From contig NWUY0300065904.1 of assembly GCA_004151065.3 (NCBI GenBank), forward strand, positions 1-12,424: 12,424 bases of DNA, in the 5' to 3' direction. The stretch is from Larix sibirica. Lineage: Eukaryota > Streptophyta > Pinopsida > Pinales > Pinaceae. Under the pieces are notes generated by a model that was not told the origin of the DNA, searched no databases, and was given only the letters and a program-made list of their open reading frames with translations. This document shows positions 8,486-12,424 of the stretch, in pieces; within the stretch, counting starts at the first letter, position 1; each line of letters starts with the position of its first letter. The position numbers and the translations under genes were made by a program.

Positions 8486-9584
8486 TCAAATGCAGAATTC
8501 AGGAGGCTAAATTCCTATGTGTGGAGAGAATGGTCCATATCCGAGCCAGTGGTGTTCATCCTAGTGGAAACTTCATCGTCCATAGCAGTATTAGGAGACT
8601 TGTGAGGAGACTGACAAGGTATAGCAATAGTCTTTGGTCATGTCTACAAGGTCTGTATAGGTGACCCCTCAGAGCCAGGTTGTGCACTGCACTTTCGGCT
8701 CCAGTAGTTGCGAATGAAAGCATCGAGTAGCCTTATATAAGATGTTTGTAGGTATGGCATATGTTGCAACAAAACAGTATTAAAAATTATAGGAACCCTT
8801 CGTGATATTAATATTTTGCGGTAAGTCATCCTTGATATCAAGGTCAACTAAAATCTCTGCGATAGCCATGTCCCCAGTGACCTCGAAGGTATCATCTGAG
8901 AGGAGAAAAACTCCCAGAGATTCTCCTATAAGCGGTAATATATCAGGACTCCATAGCTCTGGCGATAAACCTGGGAGCTTCACCTAGGTAGGGTGGGAGT
9001 ATATCTTTCCTTACATGCATTAAAGGTAGGAATCCACCTTTTGACCTTGAAAGGATTTGTTCCCCATAGCTAGTGTCCTTCTAGTATATTTTTTACGTTC
9101 GTTGTGGTCTTCAGGATTTCCCCCATCCAACCTTTAGATAGCCCAAAACATTGTGGTGTGTAATCGAAGAAGCTCCAGTTATTTTGTACCCACAGGAAGA
9201 AGGTGGCTAACGCCATGCTACCACCATGAAAACAACTGACAATGGCAGCTTCTATCATCGAGAAGACTTTGAACATCGAGACGTCATCCCCCATAGCAAG
9301 TTTTACTTTCGGCTTGCACTTTACACATCCTTTATGCTTCCTGTTAGTGGGGGAGACCGTGAAACCCAGGTCCGGACCTTTGCTGAAGAAGGTTTGTTGT
9401 AGTACATACCTGAGCGTTCAGAGGAACCGATAGGAAATAGTGTATCCTAAACATGGATAGGAAATTGGTCGGTTCCTAGGTCAGACGGGGGAGGAAGTAT
9501 AAGGGAAATACAATCCTCCTTGGATAGAGAGGGATTATTGATGAACTGTGGGTCGAGATCCCAAGGGACATAGGAATAGTCCAT
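7847..9584 (-). pseudogene. LINE ORF1 protein (DUF4283-like nucleic-acid-binding protein), decayed
   Basis: ORF1 protein packages LINE RNA. The ATG at 9584-9582 begins MDYSYVPWDLDPQF. It is the first ATG of this frame after the 5' UTR, but the start is not certain. The frame hits TAG at 9449-9447. A second frame (9417-9070) reads KPKVKLAMGDDV and then WMGEILKTTTN, stops at TAG 9072-9070, and continues as LWGTNPFKVKRW. A third (8983-8780) reads VKLPGLSPELWSPDI and VTGDMAIAEILVDLDI. Together these are the DUF4283-like core of plant LINE ORF1. Short pieces follow at 8722-8684 (a possible CCHC knuckle) and 8610-8517 (acidic spacer). The last part, open from 8485 to 7847, is a Ser/Thr/Pro-rich then Arg-rich tail ending in SRGRQRTIKG. 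At least four frame changes make it non-functional. Confidence 0.85.
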
Positions 9585-9831
9585 GTGTCCTATGTCATAA
9601 AAGCAACCATCTTGAAAGAAGGGGAGTTGTGTATGACGACAACAGTTATTGAGTGACAATCCCTCCAATAGAAGTCAATTGTATTTTCAGGGGAAGGCAG
9701 TGGTATACAGGTCACATGGCAGCACAGATGCCAAAGAAATAATACCTCTAGCCAGTCCTCACTGCCGCAAATAACCGCCAGTCACCTTGGAACCTAACAT
9801 CTACCTGAGGGAGTTCCAAAGGGTGTTCATT
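9585..9831 (-). other. LINE 5' UTR downstream of the monomers
   Basis: This stretch separates the monomer array from the inferred ORF1 ATG. A frame open from 9668 into ORF1 (beginning EGLSLNNCC) has no ATG before 9584, so I treat it as untranslated, though a non-AUG start cannot be excluded. It is more GC-rich than the flanking DNA and shows no other recognisable element. Confidence 0.55.
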
Positions 9832-9945
9832 TGAAGTCCTTAAACACCAATGCAGCCGCCTGAAGACCCTAAACGCTATTGTTGTCGCCTGAAAACCCTA
9901 AACGCCATTATTACCGCCTAAAGACCCTCAGCATGAAGACTCGCC
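9832..9945 (-). repeat. Four head-to-tail ~29-bp monomers at the LINE 5' end
   Basis: In element sense each unit begins GGCG, carries a GTTTAGGGT-like core and ends in CTTCA or CTTTA. The units are 9945-9919 (27 bp, most diverged), 9918-9890, 9889-9861 and 9860-9832 (29 bp each). The first unit starts at the base adjoining the target-site duplication. Placement at the 5' end suggests a promoter role, as with the monomers of mouse L1, but that is inference. Two units contain TTTAGGG, which is identical to the plant telomere repeat; the 29-bp period shows the array is not telomeric. Confidence 0.85.
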
Positions 9946-9956
9946 TAGTAATCAAA
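9946..9956. repeat. Target-site duplication of the LINE, right copy
   Basis: TAGTAATCAAA, identical to 3446-3456, directly follows the GC-rich 5' monomers. Sequence beyond it turns AT-rich at once, as expected on leaving the element. The match does not extend on either side. Confidence 0.85.
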
Positions 9957-10380
9957 AGTGATATGGAAAGGTATATGATAGAGTCAATTGAATTGGATTT
10001 TATGTAGGTTCATTCTAATTCATAATAAAGTATTCATGTTCTCTTTTATCCACAAGACAAAAGATTGTTTCATGTTTTTTTTAACTAATGAATCAACATC
10101 AAGGTTTGCAAGGCCTGCGATGGAGTTAAGACATGAGTGACACTTATCTCTCTTCATATTTTTACTAGTCATTGAGGTGCTAAGTATGATTATTGATGCT
10201 TCATAAGGAATGTTAATGGGTAGGGGTCTTTTCATTTGACACATATTTAAGATATAAAATAAATAAATTCAAAATAAAATACAAAATAAAAGTAAATACA
10301 TTATTTAGTTAACTAGTTTTTTTAAGTAAAGATAAAAGGTAAAAAGGTTTTAAAAAGGAAAAAAGGTTCAAGTTAAAAAC
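9957..10380. other. AT-rich non-coding flank, no gene recognised
   Basis: Right flank of the LINE. It has short frames only, including a 74-codon minus-strand frame at 10020-10244 with no recognisable motif, and A-rich runs at 10250-10370. Nothing here can be named. Confidence 0.6.
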
Positions 10381-10550
10381 AATGAAAGAGGGAGAAAAAC
10401 CCAATCTTCAAAGGAGGAGGAAAAGCCATTTTTTCATGAACAATGAGTTTTGAACCATATTCCAATGATGAAAGGAGGAGAAAAAAACAATCTTCAAAGG
10501 AGGAGGAAAAGCCATTTTTTGTATGAACAATGAGGTTTGAACCGTATTCC
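10381..10550. repeat. Imperfect 83/87-bp tandem duplication
   Basis: Copy 1 (10381-10463) and copy 2 (10464-10550) share the block CAATCTTCAAAGGAGGAGG, then AAAAGCCATTTTTT, an ATGAACAATGAG block and a TTTGAACC-TATTCC end. Copy 2 has small insertions (ATG near its start, GT before ATGAACAA) and a few substitutions. A third start, AATGATGAAA, follows and then diverges. The purine-rich units give a repeated Glu-Tyr-Gly-Ser type minus-strand reading, which explains the 93-codon frame at 10373-10654; I see no sign that it is a protein. Confidence 0.9.
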
Positions 10551-12424
10551 AATGATGAAACAGACATAATTTGACATATTACCCAATACACTTGGGAAGA
10601 TTTGGTAAGGATGTAAATATGGTGGAAAATGCGGAAAAGTAGGAGATTAAACATAGGAAGAAGGATCTACATGGCTAGGAGACAAAGTAGGTATATTAGG
10701 TGTCTCATGGATGTCCTAGATAAAATTGGAAAAAAATCATGTACAAGCTATTAAGGTTTTAATCGCAAGCATGCAATATATCATTTAATTCGAGTGATTT
10801 CATACAAATTTTAGGTTTTCTTATGTGAGTATGAGTGCATATATAAAGCTAGAATTGAGGATGAGATTGAAGCTTTCTTCAACATATAATTTTGTAAATT
10901 TCATAGATATTAGGTAGCCATGGCTCTAGGAGGGGAAATGTTTTAAGAAGTCCTCCGCTGAGAATTAAGCCAATAAGAGCACTAAGAGGCAGGGATGCAA
11001 GTCGTCGTACATATAGAACCTTTGTACTTATTGTAACTTTCATTGAATATACTAGCTAGCATGCCTTTTGTAAGCCTAACAACATTGTAAAGAATGTTTT
11101 GGACTCAAACAATGCTAGTGACAATTTTCTTATTGGGATTAGTGATCATATTCAGTCATGGCTTATTAATATGATATTTGTTAAACATCCCATTTTTTTT
11201 GCTGGTTGTGATTTTACATAAGTAATGCAGGTAAAGTTTTAAGCAGTTGCATACTCCTTAGAGTATTTTAAGTATTTTAAGAGTTTTTTAAGGCTATAAT
11301 TTTGAACTAATTTACTCAGACTTTTTACATGGTATTTTGGTTTTAATTGAAGTGTTCAACCTTAGAACATAAATATAGAATTGAATGTTCATTGTGTTTA
11401 GTTGCCAAGATTCACTGGAAACTCTAGTCTCTGTCTGGATCATTGTAGTTGTTCTAATTCCATTTATAAGTAATATATATCCTGGATATGATTTAATCAT
11501 CCTCCATTAATGGGATAAATCGTCTGAAGGATAGAACTACTAGAAAAGTTTTCATAATCCTAGGTCACATAGTAGAATGACTTGCCCTCAAATGTGAAAA
11601 TCAAGTACATTACTTGTAATATTTGACCCTACCTTTCTTGCAATCTTGGTTTGTTTTATATTCAATGAACTATGTTCCCTTTTGATATAATCATTGACAT
11701 TGGCGTCCCTTCTATGAAGTCCTTTCCTACCTTAATTTATCAATTTTAGTTGTGTGTAGTCTTCAACCCACCAATGTGAATCTTTCTTATATCATATTTC
11801 CAAATGACCAAAATACTTAAATAAATAGGCCAATGCAATTATTATCGCTAACCTCTCTTGTCATATTCTACAAATTAGCTATCCATTTTAATTGCATCTC
11901 ATCTTCAACCCAACTATATGACACTGCTTGTTTCAAAATACGAATGATCCTTACTAGGCTCTTTCTTTGATAGGAAAACCATCTAAGAGTTTATTAAATT
12001 ATTTACTGTGATAATCTTACTAATTTATTTTGATTTTGGTTGGACATTGCATCTATTGGAGGCATCTGAGCCTCAGACTACAGTACTTCCTTGAGATCTC
12101 CCCTTTCCAAATCACAGGCCACCTTTTTTAACAAAATGTATGTTGGGTTTTCTATAGATTGTTTTCTATTGGTGGAGGCAATAATTTCAAGAAGAGGAGT
12201 CACTCATAGTCATTTGAACAAGGGATACGTGATTGGGTTTGACTATACTGTAAGTGAATCTCCATCATTCATGGCATATATCAATTGATTGATTTTTTCT
12301 CACGGGCTCTGAGAAAGTGGTTTTTTTAAAGGAGTTGTCTAAAAATTCGATGATTTGGCCCAGATGGGGACTTTTCACCGAAATCCAACATTTTTTATTT
12401 TTCAAAATCTAAATTTAACTGTGT
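10551..12424. other. Non-coding stretch to the window end, no gene recognised
   Basis: About 1.9 kb without a nameable coding region. A TATATAAAG box at 10840-10848 lies about 70 bases before an ATG in good plant context (GCCATGGC, 10920), but that frame stops after eight codons. A 65-codon plus-strand frame at 12091-12288 contains a GTAAGT at about 12251 that could be a splice donor; its translation resembles nothing I know. These may be relics of a host gene or chance. Confidence 0.5.

Larger units (their letters stand above)
3457..9945 (-). mobile_element. Full-length but inactivated plant LINE (L1-type non-LTR retrotransposon)
   Basis: The 6489-bp element is read on the minus strand, with its 5' end at 9945 and its A-rich tail at 3457. 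Its order is 5' monomers, 5' UTR, ORF1 with a DUF4283-like domain, ORF2 (endonuclease, reverse transcriptase, zf-RVT finger, RNase H), 3' UTR, AATAAA, tail. It has no LTRs, and an 11-bp target duplication flanks it. The domain order and length match L1-clade LINEs of plants. Both ORFs are broken by many stops and frameshifts, so this copy cannot make its own proteins. Because the 5' end is present, unlike in most LINE copies, it is structurally complete. No part of the element appears to be missing except small indels. Confidence 0.93.

Noticed and set aside
9866-9923. Telomere-like TTTAGGG / CCCTAAA motifs, suggesting an interstitial telomere
   Set aside because: The motif occurs only once per 29-bp unit, inside the LINE 5' monomers. 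A telomere tract would be contiguous 7-bp repeats.
3457-9945. The frameshifts as sequencing errors in an active LINE
   Set aside because: There are too many (at least eight frame changes in ORF2 alone), accompanied by many substitutions to stop codons in a C-to-T pattern. Real decay explains both.
12091-12288. A plus-strand 65-codon frame with an internal GTAAGT as an exon
   Set aside because: No recognisable protein motif and no partner exon. A GTAAGT and a preceding CTACAG are common by chance in this composition.
1-12424. CRISPR arrays, tRNA/rRNA genes, or bacterial defence or metabolic operons
   Set aside because: No regularly spaced repeats with unique spacers, no cloverleaf-type sequence and no prokaryotic gene organisation were seen on either strand.

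Overview
The window looks like nuclear DNA of a land plant with a large, AT-rich, repeat-dominated genome. A gymnosperm-like genome is my best guess, at low confidence. I see no intact host protein-coding gene, tRNA, rRNA or CRISPR array. All recognisable coding information belongs to decayed retrotransposons. There are no bacterial-style ribosome binding sites or operons, and every long frame that can be named is broken by stops and frameshifts.

Layout. Positions 1-135 (+) hold the last 44 codons of a Ty1/copia polyprotein, cut by the window start. They are followed by an LTR-like stretch to about 345. Positions 346-3445 are AT-rich non-coding DNA with a pyrimidine tract (674-711) and a perfect 25-bp tandem duplication (1446-1495). 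Positions 3457-9945 are one LINE (L1-type non-LTR retrotransposon) on the minus strand, flanked by an identical 11-bp target-site duplication at 3446-3456 and 9946-9956. Positions 9957-12424 are again non-coding, with an imperfect 83/87-bp tandem duplication at 10381-10550.

The LINE, in its own 5'->3' direction, runs as follows: a 5' end made of four head-to-tail monomers of about 29 bp (9945-9832); the rest of the 5' UTR; ORF1 (9584-7847) with a DUF4283-like domain, a possible zinc-knuckle relic and a Ser/Thr/Pro/Arg-rich tail; then ORF2 (7847-3697). ORF2 carries an apurinic-type endonuclease, an RT-linker, reverse transcriptase, a zf-RVT zinc finger and a C-terminal RNase H. A short 3' UTR with AATAAA and an A-rich tail follows. 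ORF1 ends and ORF2 begins in an overlapping TAATG, which suggests coupled translation in the ancestral element. The copy is structurally full length but dead: I count at least eight frame changes and more than a dozen in-frame stops. Several of the stops are TAG where the family has Trp (or probably Gln), always at a CTG/CAG site, as expected from deamination of methylated cytosine.

I did not find a new defence or metabolic system. The points most worth a second look are the TSD-defined ends, the monomeric 5' end that starts exactly at the insertion junction, the TAATG ORF1/ORF2 junction, and the pattern of stop codons.
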